DNA of 64,000 nucleotides from Arthrobacter silviterrae (GTDB lineage Bacteria > Actinomycetota > Actinomycetes > Actinomycetales > Micrococcaceae): contig NZ_JAAKZI010000001.1 of assembly GCF_011045165.1 (NCBI RefSeq), forward strand, positions 124,001-188,000, written 5' to 3'. The notes beneath the pieces were generated by a model. It made no database searches. It had not been told where the DNA came from and saw only the letters and a list, made by a program, of their open reading frames with translations. Shown here piece after piece: positions 44,113-51,982 of the stretch. A program made the translations under genes and the position numbers. The stretch's first letter is position 1. The number at the start of each line of letters is the position of its first letter.

Positions 44113-44714
44113 GGCCGCACCCGGGCGACTGGCGGAACCTGGTAGTCGCCATTGACTACGGCGGAGGCGGGCAGGTAGGCGCGGAGCATGAGCTTGAACC
44201 GGCCGGGCGGTGTTGCCACCCAGTTCCCTGGGGCACCGGGGGGCTGATGCGGCTGCATCAGAATGTCGACCGAGCCGTCGGCGTTGGCCACCAGACCAGA
44301 GTGGCTGTCCACGCTCGACCGGCCCGTTGCGGTGCCGACCATGTAGCCGACGGTGTCCGTTGCGGTGAGTGACCAGAAGGCGTCATTCGGCGGGAGCCGG
44401 CCCGCCGGAAAGTGAAGCCGATAGGCGTTCTCGCCGCTGAAACGAGCCCCCGTGTCGTCGCTGGTTGCCGTCCAATAGGCGGCTTCCTCGAAAACGTTGA
44501 CAACGGGCAAGGCCTTCTGCAGTGCCGCCCGCACGAGCAATCCGTTGCCTGGGTGGCCCGCCTTGCGGATCGCGCTCCAGCCGTTGACGGTAGTCGTCTC
44601 CGTCTTTGCCACGGCGTTCAAGAGCAGGACCGTGGTCAGGTACGCGAAAGTCAGTCCCATGATCACGCCCTGCACGACGCCGGAACCCGCCACCCAAGAA
44701 AAGAAGCCGCTCAC
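44109..44714 (-). CDS. DUF1214 domain protein
   Basis: About 201 residues. An N-terminal helix (VQGVIMGLTFAYLTTVLLLNAVA) anchors a DUF1214 domain: AYRLHFPAGRLPPNDAFWSLTATDTVGYMV and NADGSVDILMQPHQPPGAPGNWVATPPGRFKLMLRAYLPASAVVNGDYQVPPV. GTG 44714 is chosen because it lies 13 bases after the upstream stop and gives a clean membrane anchor. Overlaps the DUF1254 gene by four bases. Probably a split two-subunit form of the usual DUF1254-DUF1214 protein. Confidence 0.85.
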   Translation of the reverse strand: MSGFFSWVAGSGVVQGVIMGLTFAYLTTVLLLNAVAKTETTTVNGWSAIRKAGHPGNGLLVRAALQKALPVVNVFEEAAYWTATSDDTGARFSGENAYRLHFPAGRLPPNDAFWSLTATDTVGYMVGTATGRSSVDSHSGLVANADGSVDILMQPHQPPGAPGNWVATPPGRFKLMLRAYLPASAVVNGDYQVPPVARVRP

Positions 44715-44727
44715 GATGACACCCGCA

Positions 44728-44919
44728 TCACAGAACCCCGCTTCTGAACAGCGCAACAAAGGTGACGATCGCGGCAACGATGAGCCCGGTTATGAGCCAG
44801 CCCTGCCATGAATCGGGGTGCCAGCCCGGGCCGGACGTGTTCGGCTTGAACCACCGCTTGGGCGTCTTGCCGGTCCGCGGTTGGGCACCGGTCGGTGGTA
44901 TTTGCTCATCCTTGGACAT
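44728..44919 (-). CDS. small single-helix membrane protein
   Basis: A 63-residue protein: charged N-terminal half (MSKDEQIPPTGAQPRTGKTPKRWFKPN) and one helix (GWLITGLIVAAIVTFVALFRSG). GAGAG precedes the ATG. First gene of an operon with the DUF1214/DUF1254 pair and divergent from the GntR-type gene. Family unknown. Confidence 0.7.
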   Translation of the reverse strand: MSKDEQIPPTGAQPRTGKTPKRWFKPNTSGPGWHPDSWQGWLITGLIVAAIVTFVALFRSGVL

Positions 44920-44943
44920 GCGTTCTCTCCTGCCGAGGGCAAA

Positions 44944-44960
44944 TAGTGCTAATAGAACTA
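44944..44960. promoter_or_regulatory. palindromic operator for GntR/YtrA-type regulator
   Basis: TAGTGCTAATAGAACTA has the symmetry TAGTnCTAnTAGnACTA, typical in form of YtrA-type operators. It lies 10 bases ahead of the regulator's ATG in the divergent promoter region. Confidence 0.55.
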
Positions 44961-44970
44961 GAATAACTCT

Positions 44971-45321
44971 ATGTTCGTACTCATCGATCCGGCAACGGCC
45001 ACTCCCGTGTTCGCGCAGATTGCCGAGTCGATCGCCACCCAGATCGCGACGGGGACGATCGCCACCGGCGAGCGCCTGCCGGCGGCCAAAGTGCTGGCCG
45101 AGTCAATCGGCGTCAACTTTCACACGGTCTTGCGCGCCTACCAGGAGCTGCGCAACGACGGTCAGATCGAACTTCGACGAGGCCGCGGCGCCGTGGTCAT
45201 CGGTGCACCAACAGCAAACGGGGTCCGCGTCGCCGTGGCTCGGGCGGCTGCCGAAGCGAAGTCCGCGGGCATCCCGATCGGGACCCTGCTGGCGCTCGTC
45301 CGGAAGGAATACGAGTCATGA
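44971..45321 (+). CDS. GntR family (YtrA-type) transcriptional regulator
   Basis: A 116-residue regulator made of a GntR winged helix (PVFAQIAESIATQIATGTIATGERLPAAKVLAESIGVNFHTVLRAYQELRNDGQIELRRGRGAVV, about 12-77) and a short C-terminal dimerisation tail. YtrA proteins usually control ABC or membrane-protein operons and bind no known ligand in many cases. It overlaps the next gene (ATGA), a DUF1648 membrane protein, so the pair is coupled. Confidence 0.9.
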   Translation: MFVLIDPATATPVFAQIAESIATQIATGTIATGERLPAAKVLAESIGVNFHTVLRAYQELRNDGQIELRRGRGAVVIGAPTANGVRVAVARAAAEAKSAGIPIGTLLALVRKEYES

Positions 45322-46295
45322 GCGGCCGCATCGTTGACCACCGGGCCGCCCGGCGAGCCGCACTCATCGCGACGATCTGGGTACCACTTGCGATCGTCGT
45401 TGCCGCAGAAATTGTCATAGTCGGCGTGGGTGCCACCGGCAGCCCGCAGCTCATCACCCACTGGGGCGCAGGTTCCGACCGCACAGGGCCGTGGTGGACC
45501 TACGCGATCCTCGTCGCGGCGATTGGCTTCCCAGTGATCGCATTCATCGGCTTCTTCATGGTCCGTGCGACACGAATGGCGGGGATGAACGCCTGGATGC
45601 CGGCCATCGCGATGGGAATTACAGTTTTCCACGCGATCGGCATGGGCGTTGGTTCGGTCGTACTCAACGCCTCGCCACTCGCACCGGCGCTTCCCCTCGC
45701 CGGCGGCGCCATTCTCGCGGCCGCCGCAGGGTTACTCACCTGGTGGCTGCTTCCGCGCGAGGCCCTGACAGCGGAAAGCGCTCAGGCGGTTGACGCGCTC
45801 CCGGTACGATCCAGCGAGGTCGCAGGCTGGACGGGGAGGGTTGAGCTCCCGGCCTGGTTCATGGCGCTCATCGCCGCCGCAGCCGCGGTGCTGATCGTGC
45901 TCGGTGTGTCCCTGCTGTTGACCGTTGGTCCTCGCCTGTGGCCGATCTTCCTCTCGCCGCTCCTTCTGCTGCTCGTTCTGCTCGACACGGCGCATGTCGT
46001 CGTCACCGCCGGCCCGCACGGATTCATCGTCCGATCCGCCATCGGCTGGCCACGGCTCCACATTCCCCCGGCGAGCCTCGCGAAGGCAGCCGTTGTTGCG
46101 GTCGACCCGCTGGCCGACTTTGGCGGCTGGGGCTTCCGATGGGTGATCGGCCCCAGCCGAAAGGGGCGCTGGGGTTTCGTAACCCGCCGGGGCCCTGGCC
46201 TCGAAGTCTTCCGCCGCGACGGCCGTTCAATCGTCGTCACGGTCGACGACCCAGGCACCGCCGCCGCCGTCCTCGAAAGCTATGCAACGAAGTAG
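45318..46295 (+). CDS. DUF1648 domain membrane protein
   Basis: A 325-residue protein. DUF1648 occurs near the N terminus (LPLAIV-like WVPLAIVVAAEIVIV...LITHWGAGSDRTGPWWTYAI), followed by further helices (six in all) and a soluble C-terminal part with FVTRRGPGLEVFRRDGRSIVVTVDDPGTAAAVLESYA. Related to SdpI-type immunity-like membrane proteins in topology. Coupled to the GntR/YtrA-type gene. Function unproven. Confidence 0.85.
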   Translation: MSGRIVDHRAARRAALIATIWVPLAIVVAAEIVIVGVGATGSPQLITHWGAGSDRTGPWWTYAILVAAIGFPVIAFIGFFMVRATRMAGMNAWMPAIAMGITVFHAIGMGVGSVVLNASPLAPALPLAGGAILAAAAGLLTWWLLPREALTAESAQAVDALPVRSSEVAGWTGRVELPAWFMALIAAAAAVLIVLGVSLLLTVGPRLWPIFLSPLLLLLVLLDTAHVVVTAGPHGFIVRSAIGWPRLHIPPASLAKAAVVAVDPLADFGGWGFRWVIGPSRKGRWGFVTRRGPGLEVFRRDGRSIVVTVDDPGTAAAVLESYATK

Positions 46296-46358
46296 CGTTC
46301 CAGGACCGCTGAGAACGAGGGAACCCTCGTGCAGGACATGCGCTAGCGGACCCCCGCT

Positions 46359-47633
46359 CTACAGCAGCGTGCGTTCCATCCCCACCAGTCGCTCGTGGAG
46401 GGCCAGCGCCGACACATCCGTAAGGGACGCGATCTGGTCGATGACAACCCTAAGCCGGGCGTCGTCGTCGTCCGCGTCCCGCCAGTCCGCGGCGAACATG
46501 GTCTCCAGGTGGGCGTCCCCGGTGGCGTTGAGCACCGCGACCAGCTCGCTGAGGATGTCCTGCTGGCGCTGGTAGATGGGCTGGCGGTGGTCGGTGGTCA
46601 TGACAAAGGTGGTGGCCAGGCCCTTCATGACCGCGATTTCATAGGCGGTTTCAACAGGAACGACGACGTCGGCAGCGTAGCGGGTGAGCCGTTCGGGGCC
46701 GTAGATTTCCCTGGTCGCGGCGACGGCGCTCTGGCAGAACCGGCCGATCAGCTGGCTGGTCATGTCCTTCAGGGCTGCCATCGAGGCACGACTGCCGTCC
46801 GCGTGGCGGACCCAGACATCCGCCGATTCCAGCCGGGTGAGCGCTGCATCGATCTCTGCCGTGTCCACGGACGGGAGGTACCACTGCTGCGTGTAGCCCA
46901 GCACCCGGTTGCGCTGGTCCGAGTTGGCCAGCCACTTCAGCTGCACATGGCCGGCCACGATGGCGTCCTCCACGTCGTGGACGGAATAGGAAATGTCGTC
47001 GGCCAGGTCCATGACCTGCGCCTCGACGCAGGTTTTTCCGGCCGGGGCGTTGCTGCGCAGCCACTCAAAAACGGGGAGGTCGTCGGTGTAGGCGCCAAAC
47101 TTGCTGGTGCGGCGCCCGTCGATCAGCGGCGCGTCGGCGGCCAGCCACGGGTATTTTGAGGAGGCATCGAGGGAGGCGCGGGTCAGGTTCAAGCCGGCCG
47201 AGCCGCCGTCGGGCGTCATGACCTTGGATTCCAGGCGGGTCAGCAGGCGCAGCGTCTGGGCGTTTCCCTCGAAGCCGCCAATGTCGTGGGACAGGTCATT
47301 GAGCACGGACTCGCCGTTGTGGCCGAAGGGCGGGTGGCCGAGGTCGTGGGCCAGGCAGGCGGTGTCCACCACGTCCGGGTCGCAGCCCAGCGTGCGGCCC
47401 AGTTCCCGGCCGATCTGTGCCACTTCCAGGCTGTGCGTGAGGCGGGTGCGGACAAAGTCGTCAGTGTCCGGGGCCACCACCTGGGTCTTGGCGCCGAGCC
47501 GCCGCAGCGCCGAGGAGTGCAGCACGCGTGCACGGTCGCGCTCAAAAACGGTCCGGAAGCTGCTCTTGTGGGCCTCCTGGACCCAGCGCTCCACGTCGGT
47601 GGAGGAGTACTCTGGCTGCGCTGAGGTAGACAT
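46359..47633 (-). CDS. dgt: deoxyguanosinetriphosphate triphosphohydrolase-like HD protein
   Basis: A 424-residue HD-domain enzyme. Metal ligands lie in TRLTHSLEVAQIGRELG (His) and CLAHDLGHPPFGHNGE (HD). FERDRARVLHSSALRRLGAKTQV and FGAYTDDLPVFEWLR-type segments match dNTPase family. It removes tripolyphosphate from dNTPs, affecting pool control. ATG 47633 has AAGGGA upstream. In many actinobacteria it adjoins dnaG; here the accessory island separates them. Confidence 0.92.
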   Translation of the reverse strand: MSTSAQPEYSSTDVERWVQEAHKSSFRTVFERDRARVLHSSALRRLGAKTQVVAPDTDDFVRTRLTHSLEVAQIGRELGRTLGCDPDVVDTACLAHDLGHPPFGHNGESVLNDLSHDIGGFEGNAQTLRLLTRLESKVMTPDGGSAGLNLTRASLDASSKYPWLAADAPLIDGRRTSKFGAYTDDLPVFEWLRSNAPAGKTCVEAQVMDLADDISYSVHDVEDAIVAGHVQLKWLANSDQRNRVLGYTQQWYLPSVDTAEIDAALTRLESADVWVRHADGSRASMAALKDMTSQLIGRFCQSAVAATREIYGPERLTRYAADVVVPVETAYEIAVMKGLATTFVMTTDHRQPIYQRQQDILSELVAVLNATGDAHLETMFAADWRDADDDDARLRVVIDQIASLTDVSALALHERLVGMERTLL

Positions 47634-47697
47634 ATCCCTTAGTTTAGGGCCATCGCGGCGGCCCAATGGTCCGGCGCCACCCGGACGCCCGCTCCGC

Positions 47698-47997
47698 CTA
47701 CGGCAGGTGCCGGTTGATCCAGCGCAGCGCGGGCCCCACTGCGGGGAGCCGGTGCCAATTGCGCGCCATGACACCCTGCCGGCCGCGGTTCACGGCCTGG
47801 GCACCCCAGTGGGCGAGGCCCCCGCGGCCCTCGGCCGCACGGACCCGGGCCCGCTGCCGCAGGGAAATGGTGCAGTTCAGGCACACTCCGGCCTCCGGCC
47901 TGCTGCCGAGCCGGATGATTCCCGACTCGGGGAAGGTCCGCCCGCAACACCAGCACATTTGCTGCTCCGGCCCGCTGCCGGTATCCGCCGCTGTCAT
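47698..47997 (-). CDS. small zinc-ribbon protein
   Basis: A 99-residue basic protein with two CxxC pairs (MCWCCGRTFPESGIIRLGS...VCLNCTISL), giving one treble-clef/zinc-ribbon site, then an Arg-rich helix and WHRLPAVGPALRWINRHLP. GGAGG lies in the dusB stop region six bases ahead, which supports the ATG at 47997; a GTG one codon earlier is also possible. Sits between dusB and dgt. No function known; nucleic-acid binding is plausible. Confidence 0.75.
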   Translation of the reverse strand: MTAADTGSGPEQQMCWCCGRTFPESGIIRLGSRPEAGVCLNCTISLRQRARVRAAEGRGGLAHWGAQAVNRGRQGVMARNWHRLPAVGPALRWINRHLP

Positions 47998-47999
47998 CA

Positions 48000-49181
48000 C
48001 TATCCTCCGGAGACGTCGAGCTCGGCGCCCGCCAGGTCCACCTGCTGGCTGCCGCTGAGCGTGCGCTCGTTCAGCCAGCCGTCCGGCAGTGCCGTGCGTT
48101 TCGGGGTGCCGGCGCGCCCGCGGGGGCCTTCGGCGTCGGCCCCGGGGTAGGGCGAGTCCATGTCGAGCTGGTCCAGCAGGCCGCGCAGGACTTCCAGGGT
48201 GGGGACCGCGGCAAGCTGGGCGCGCAGTTCGCCGCCCACCACATAGCCCTTGAAGTACCAGGCCATGTGCTTGCGGATGTCGCGCAGGGCCTTGTTTTCG
48301 TCGTCGAAGGTGTCAACGAGCAGTTCGGCGTGGCGGTAGACGGCGGCAGCCACCTCGGCCAGCCCCGGCTTGTGCCGCTTGTCGCTGCCTTCGAAGGCGG
48401 CCATCAAGTCGCCAAAGAGCCATGGGCGGCCCTGGCAGCCGCGGCCCACCACCACGCCGTCGACGCCGGTCTGGCGCACCATGGCGATGGCGTCCTCGGC
48501 GCTCCAGATGTCCCCGTTGCCCAGGACCGGGATGTCCGGCAGGGCCTCGCGGAGGCGGGCGATGGCATCCCAGTCGGCGTGCCCTGAGTAGAACTGGCTG
48601 GCGGTGCGGCCATGGAGGGCCACGGCGGCCACGCCTGCATCGCGGGCAATGCGGCCGGCCTCAAGGTAGGTCAGGTGGTCGTCATCAATGCCCTTGCGCA
48701 TTTTGATGGTCAGCGGGAGCCCGCCCTTGCCCGCTTCCTTCACGGCCGTGTTCACGATTGCCGTGAACAGGTCCAGCTTCCACGGCAGGGCCGCTCCCCC
48801 GCCACGCCTGGTCACCTTGGCCACGGGGCAGCCGAAGTTCAGGTCAATGTGGTCGGCATGGTCTTCCTCGACCAGCATCCGCACGGCGCGGCCCACTGTT
48901 TCCGGATCGACGCCGTACAGCTGCACCGAGCGGATTTTCTCGTCGTCGTCGTGGCTAATCAGCCGCATGGACTCCGGCGTCCGCTCCACCAGCGCCCGCG
49001 AGGTGACCATTTCAGAGACGAACACGCCGCCCCCGTGTTCGCGGCACAGCCGGCGGAACGCCGTATTCGTGATGCCTGCCATGGGTGCCAGCACCACGGG
49101 CGTGTCCACGGTAATGTTGCCAAGTTTCAGGGGCGGGAGGTCCAACTTGGTGTCGCTGGAGGGGAAGTCTGTAACAGTCAC
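48000..49181 (-). CDS. dusB: tRNA-dihydrouridine synthase
   Basis: A 393-residue FMN enzyme that reduces uridines in the tRNA D-loop. Signature VVLAPMAGITNTAFRRLCREHGGGVFVSEMV at the FMN site; DHIDLNFGCPVAKVTRRGGGAALP carries the catalytic Cys; GRTASQFYSGHADWDAI and PVLGNGDIWSAEDA follow. The C-terminal helical domain ends with a longer tail. GTG start at 49181. Downstream zinc-ribbon gene begins three bases after its stop region. Confidence 0.93.
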   Translation of the reverse strand: MTVTDFPSSDTKLDLPPLKLGNITVDTPVVLAPMAGITNTAFRRLCREHGGGVFVSEMVTSRALVERTPESMRLISHDDDEKIRSVQLYGVDPETVGRAVRMLVEEDHADHIDLNFGCPVAKVTRRGGGAALPWKLDLFTAIVNTAVKEAGKGGLPLTIKMRKGIDDDHLTYLEAGRIARDAGVAAVALHGRTASQFYSGHADWDAIARLREALPDIPVLGNGDIWSAEDAIAMVRQTGVDGVVVGRGCQGRPWLFGDLMAAFEGSDKRHKPGLAEVAAAVYRHAELLVDTFDDENKALRDIRKHMAWYFKGYVVGGELRAQLAAVPTLEVLRGLLDQLDMDSPYPGADAEGPRGRAGTPKRTALPDGWLNERTLSGSQQVDLAGAELDVSGG

Positions 49182-49370
49182 GCTCCAATTCTCTCAAATC
49201 GGTCCAAATTAAGCGTCCGTGGGCTGGGGGCCGCGCCCTCCGCCCGGGTTGCAGCCCAAGCGGTCCGTTGCGCACCGGTGGAATAGACTCACGCTGGTGG
49301 ACCACCACGCCACGCGCACAGCCACACCACGCCCCACCACGCCCACAGACCTGCACCAAAGGACGCACCC

Positions 49371-49961
49371 ATGCCACGCATTTCAGCCACCAAACAGGCC
49401 ATCCTTGCCGCTGCACTGGAGCTGGGCGCGCTGCACGGGATCTCCGGCACCACCATGGACGAGGTGGCCGAGCGCGCCGGCGTGGCCAAGGGCAGCGTCT
49501 ACTACAACTTCTCCTCCAAGGACCAGCTGTTCGGCGAGCTGATCACTTCCGGGGTCAGCACCTTGGCGGAAACCCTGCGCGGGGCCCGCCTGTCCGCCAG
49601 CGGTTTCGCCTCCATTGAGGCCATGGTGACGCAGATGCTGGCCCTCATCGCCGACAACCGCGCCCTCGCCAAGCTGATGGCAGCGGAAATCTTCCGCACT
49701 GACCGGGCCTGGCAGGAGTCGATGGCCGCCCTGCGCCGCGAGGCACTGTCTGAAATCGAGGCCGCGCTGGAGCCGCTGACCCCGGCAGGAACCCCGGAGG
49801 GTTCGCGCCGCCTCATGGCCGGCGGCATCTTTGGCGCCACCCTGATGGGCGGCCTGGAATGGCTGCTGTTCAGCCCTGGCACGCCGGTTGCCGAGGTCGC
49901 CGCGGCCATTGTCTTCACCTTTTCCGGAAAGCTCGACGCCGGGTCCCCGGCTTCCGCCTGA
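49371..49961 (+). CDS. TetR family transcriptional regulator
   Basis: A 196-residue repressor. N-terminal HTH (ATKQAILAAALELGALHGISGTTMDEVAERAGVAKGSVYYNFSSKDQLFGELI, 6-58) is standard. The C-terminal ligand domain is all-helical. Divergent from dusB and convergent with an alpha/beta hydrolase gene with an 9-base gap. Ligand and targets unknown. Confidence 0.93.
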   Translation: MPRISATKQAILAAALELGALHGISGTTMDEVAERAGVAKGSVYYNFSSKDQLFGELITSGVSTLAETLRGARLSASGFASIEAMVTQMLALIADNRALAKLMAAEIFRTDRAWQESMAALRREALSEIEAALEPLTPAGTPEGSRRLMAGGIFGATLMGGLEWLLFSPGTPVAEVAAAIVFTFSGKLDAGSPASA

Positions 49962-49970
49962 GCCTCGCCG

Positions 49971-51020
49971 TCAGGCGGCGCCGCGGACATGTGCGGCGAG
50001 CAGCTCCGCGAACTTTTCCGGCTGCTCCAGGGAGGGTGCGTGGCCGGCTCCGGCAAACACGTCTTCGGAGTAGCGGCCCCCGTTGGCGGCGTAGCGCTCC
50101 AGGACGGCCCGGGTCTGGGCCAGCATCTGCTGGGCGGGTGCCACATCCGCGCCAGGCCAGCCGGGGATCACGCCGGCCTGGCCCAGGAAGTTCAGGTCGA
50201 AGGCGGAGGAATCGGAGACGATGGCGTCTGCATCGCCGCGCACCCACAGGATGGGCGGCTTGACGGCGAGCGCAACAATTCCCGAGACGTCAAAATGGCC
50301 CGGCGCCATGGTGTTGAGCACCCCGCGGGTGCCGGCGGCAAAGCCCGGCCAGTTCGCCGATGCCACGGAATCCCCCGGGTAGTTGTCCTCGCCCGTCGCG
50401 GTGGTGAGCATTGATTCGACCCAGGTGTCCTCGTCATCGGAGGCGAAGCCGGGCGAAACATAGGAGCTTTTGTAGACGGCCCACGGCCCGAGGGCGTTCT
50501 CTCGGCTGGTGTCGCCCGCCTGGAGAGCGGACACGAAGCCCGGGTTGGCCCCTCCACCCCCAGTGCCGGCGTCGTCCTCGGTGAGGCGGGTGCCGTCCAG
50601 GCGCGTCCCGCCAAAGCCATAAGGCGATACCGGCGCCTGCAGCGTGATGCTGGCGGCGGGGTGGTCCAGGGCGTATTGCAGCGCGACGCCGCCGCCCATG
50701 CTCCAGCCCACCACGTGAACGGGGCCCAGCCCGAGCTCGCGCACCACGGCGTGGACGTCGTCGCTGAAGTCCCGCACACCGCGGGTGGCATCGACAGGGG
50801 CCCTCTCGCTGTCGCCAAAGCCGCGGAGGTCCACGGCGTAGGCGGCGATGTCCTCCGGCAGGGCCAGCATGGCCGGCTGCCAGAACAGGGAGGAAGAGAC
50901 GTTGCCGTGGATGAATACGGCGGCGGGGCCGTCCGTGCGCTGCCCGGTGCGGGTGAGCACGTTGGCGGCCAGGCGGCCGGTGTGGATGGTGGTGGCGGTG
51001 ATGCCGTCAAAGAGTGGCAC
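49971..51020 (-). CDS. alpha/beta hydrolase
   Basis: A 349-residue alpha/beta-fold hydrolase. Oxyanion motif FIHGNVSSSLFW, nucleophile elbow GWSMGGG (Ser of GxSxG), acid near DADAIVSDS and His in AGHAPSLEQPEKFAELL. The insert between 145 and 230 is larger than in simple esterases. GTG 51020 is preferred, with AGGGG about 8 bases ahead; an upstream GTG (51038) lacks a site. Divergent from the second hydrolase gene. Substrate unknown. Confidence 0.88.
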   Translation of the reverse strand: MPLFDGITATTIHTGRLAANVLTRTGQRTDGPAAVFIHGNVSSSLFWQPAMLALPEDIAAYAVDLRGFGDSERAPVDATRGVRDFSDDVHAVVRELGLGPVHVVGWSMGGGVALQYALDHPAASITLQAPVSPYGFGGTRLDGTRLTEDDAGTGGGGANPGFVSALQAGDTSRENALGPWAVYKSSYVSPGFASDDEDTWVESMLTTATGEDNYPGDSVASANWPGFAAGTRGVLNTMAPGHFDVSGIVALAVKPPILWVRGDADAIVSDSSAFDLNFLGQAGVIPGWPGADVAPAQQMLAQTRAVLERYAANGGRYSEDVFAGAGHAPSLEQPEKFAELLAAHVRGAA

Positions 51021-51115
51021 TGCGGGACCCCTTTTCACGCTGCTGGTGACTGCTTGTGATATGCCCCACTTTAGGGCAGATTGGAAGAAGCGGCCCGGCG
51101 CGGGAAAGGTGCACC

Positions 51116-51982
51116 ATGACGTACAGGCTCTCCAGTGTGCCCGGCTCGCTGGCCTTCGGCGAATGGGGTGATCCCGGCGCCCCCGCCGTGCTGGCCGTCC
51201 ACGGCATCACCGCCAACCACCTGGCCTGGGCCGCCGTCGCCCGGGCCCTGCCGGAGTTCCACGTCATTGCCCCGGACCTGCGCGGGCGCGGGGGCAGCCG
51301 CGGGCTCGGCGGGCCGTATGGCATGGAGGCCCACGCGGCCGACCTCGCCGCCCTGCTGGACCATGTGGGCGTGGCGACTGCTGCCGTCGTCGGCCATTCC
51401 ATGGGCGCCTTCGCCGCCCTGGTCTTCGGGCTGCGGCACCCCGGCCGGACGGCCGCCACCGTGCTGGTCGACGGCGGCCTGCCGTTGGTGCTGCCGCCCG
51501 GGCTCACCGTCAATGACACGTTGGGGCCTGCGGCGCAGCGGCTCACGATGGAGTTTGCGGACCGTGCCGCCTACCGCCAGCTGTGGAAGGGCCACCCCGC
51601 CCTCGCCGGCGCCTGGAACGGGGACATTGAGGCATATGTGGACTACGACCTGGTGGGCGAACCGCCGCGGCTGCACTCCAGCGCCAGCTACGAGTCCATG
51701 GCACTGGACTCGGCGGACCTTTTTGGCATGGACGCCATCGAGGCGGCCCTGTCGGCCCTGCCTGCGGGGACGCCGTTGCTGACCGCCCCGCGCGGGCTGC
51801 TGGATGCGGATCCCCTCTACTCGGCAGAGGCACTGGCGGCGTGGCGTGCCCGGTTGCCGGGCCTTGCCGTGTCCGAGGTGCCGGACGTCAACCACTACAC
51901 CATCGTGATGGGCGGGCGTGGTGCGGCCGCTGTTGCCGCGGCGGTCAAGACGGCGGTGACCGCGGGCCGGACCGGCTCCTGA
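51116..51982 (+). CDS. alpha/beta hydrolase (second)
   Basis: A 288-residue hydrolase. HGITANHLAW (oxyanion hole), VVGHSMGAFAALVF (nucleophile), and DVNHYTIVMGGRGA with the catalytic His. ATG 51116 has AAAGG upstream; the ORF extends further without support. Its stop shares a base with the MFS start (TGATG), so the hydrolase and exporter are one operon. Could detoxify a substrate that the exporter removes; that is inference. Confidence 0.9.
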   Translation: MTYRLSSVPGSLAFGEWGDPGAPAVLAVHGITANHLAWAAVARALPEFHVIAPDLRGRGGSRGLGGPYGMEAHAADLAALLDHVGVATAAVVGHSMGAFAALVFGLRHPGRTAATVLVDGGLPLVLPPGLTVNDTLGPAAQRLTMEFADRAAYRQLWKGHPALAGAWNGDIEAYVDYDLVGEPPRLHSSASYESMALDSADLFGMDAIEAALSALPAGTPLLTAPRGLLDADPLYSAEALAAWRARLPGLAVSEVPDVNHYTIVMGGRGAAAVAAAVKTAVTAGRTGS

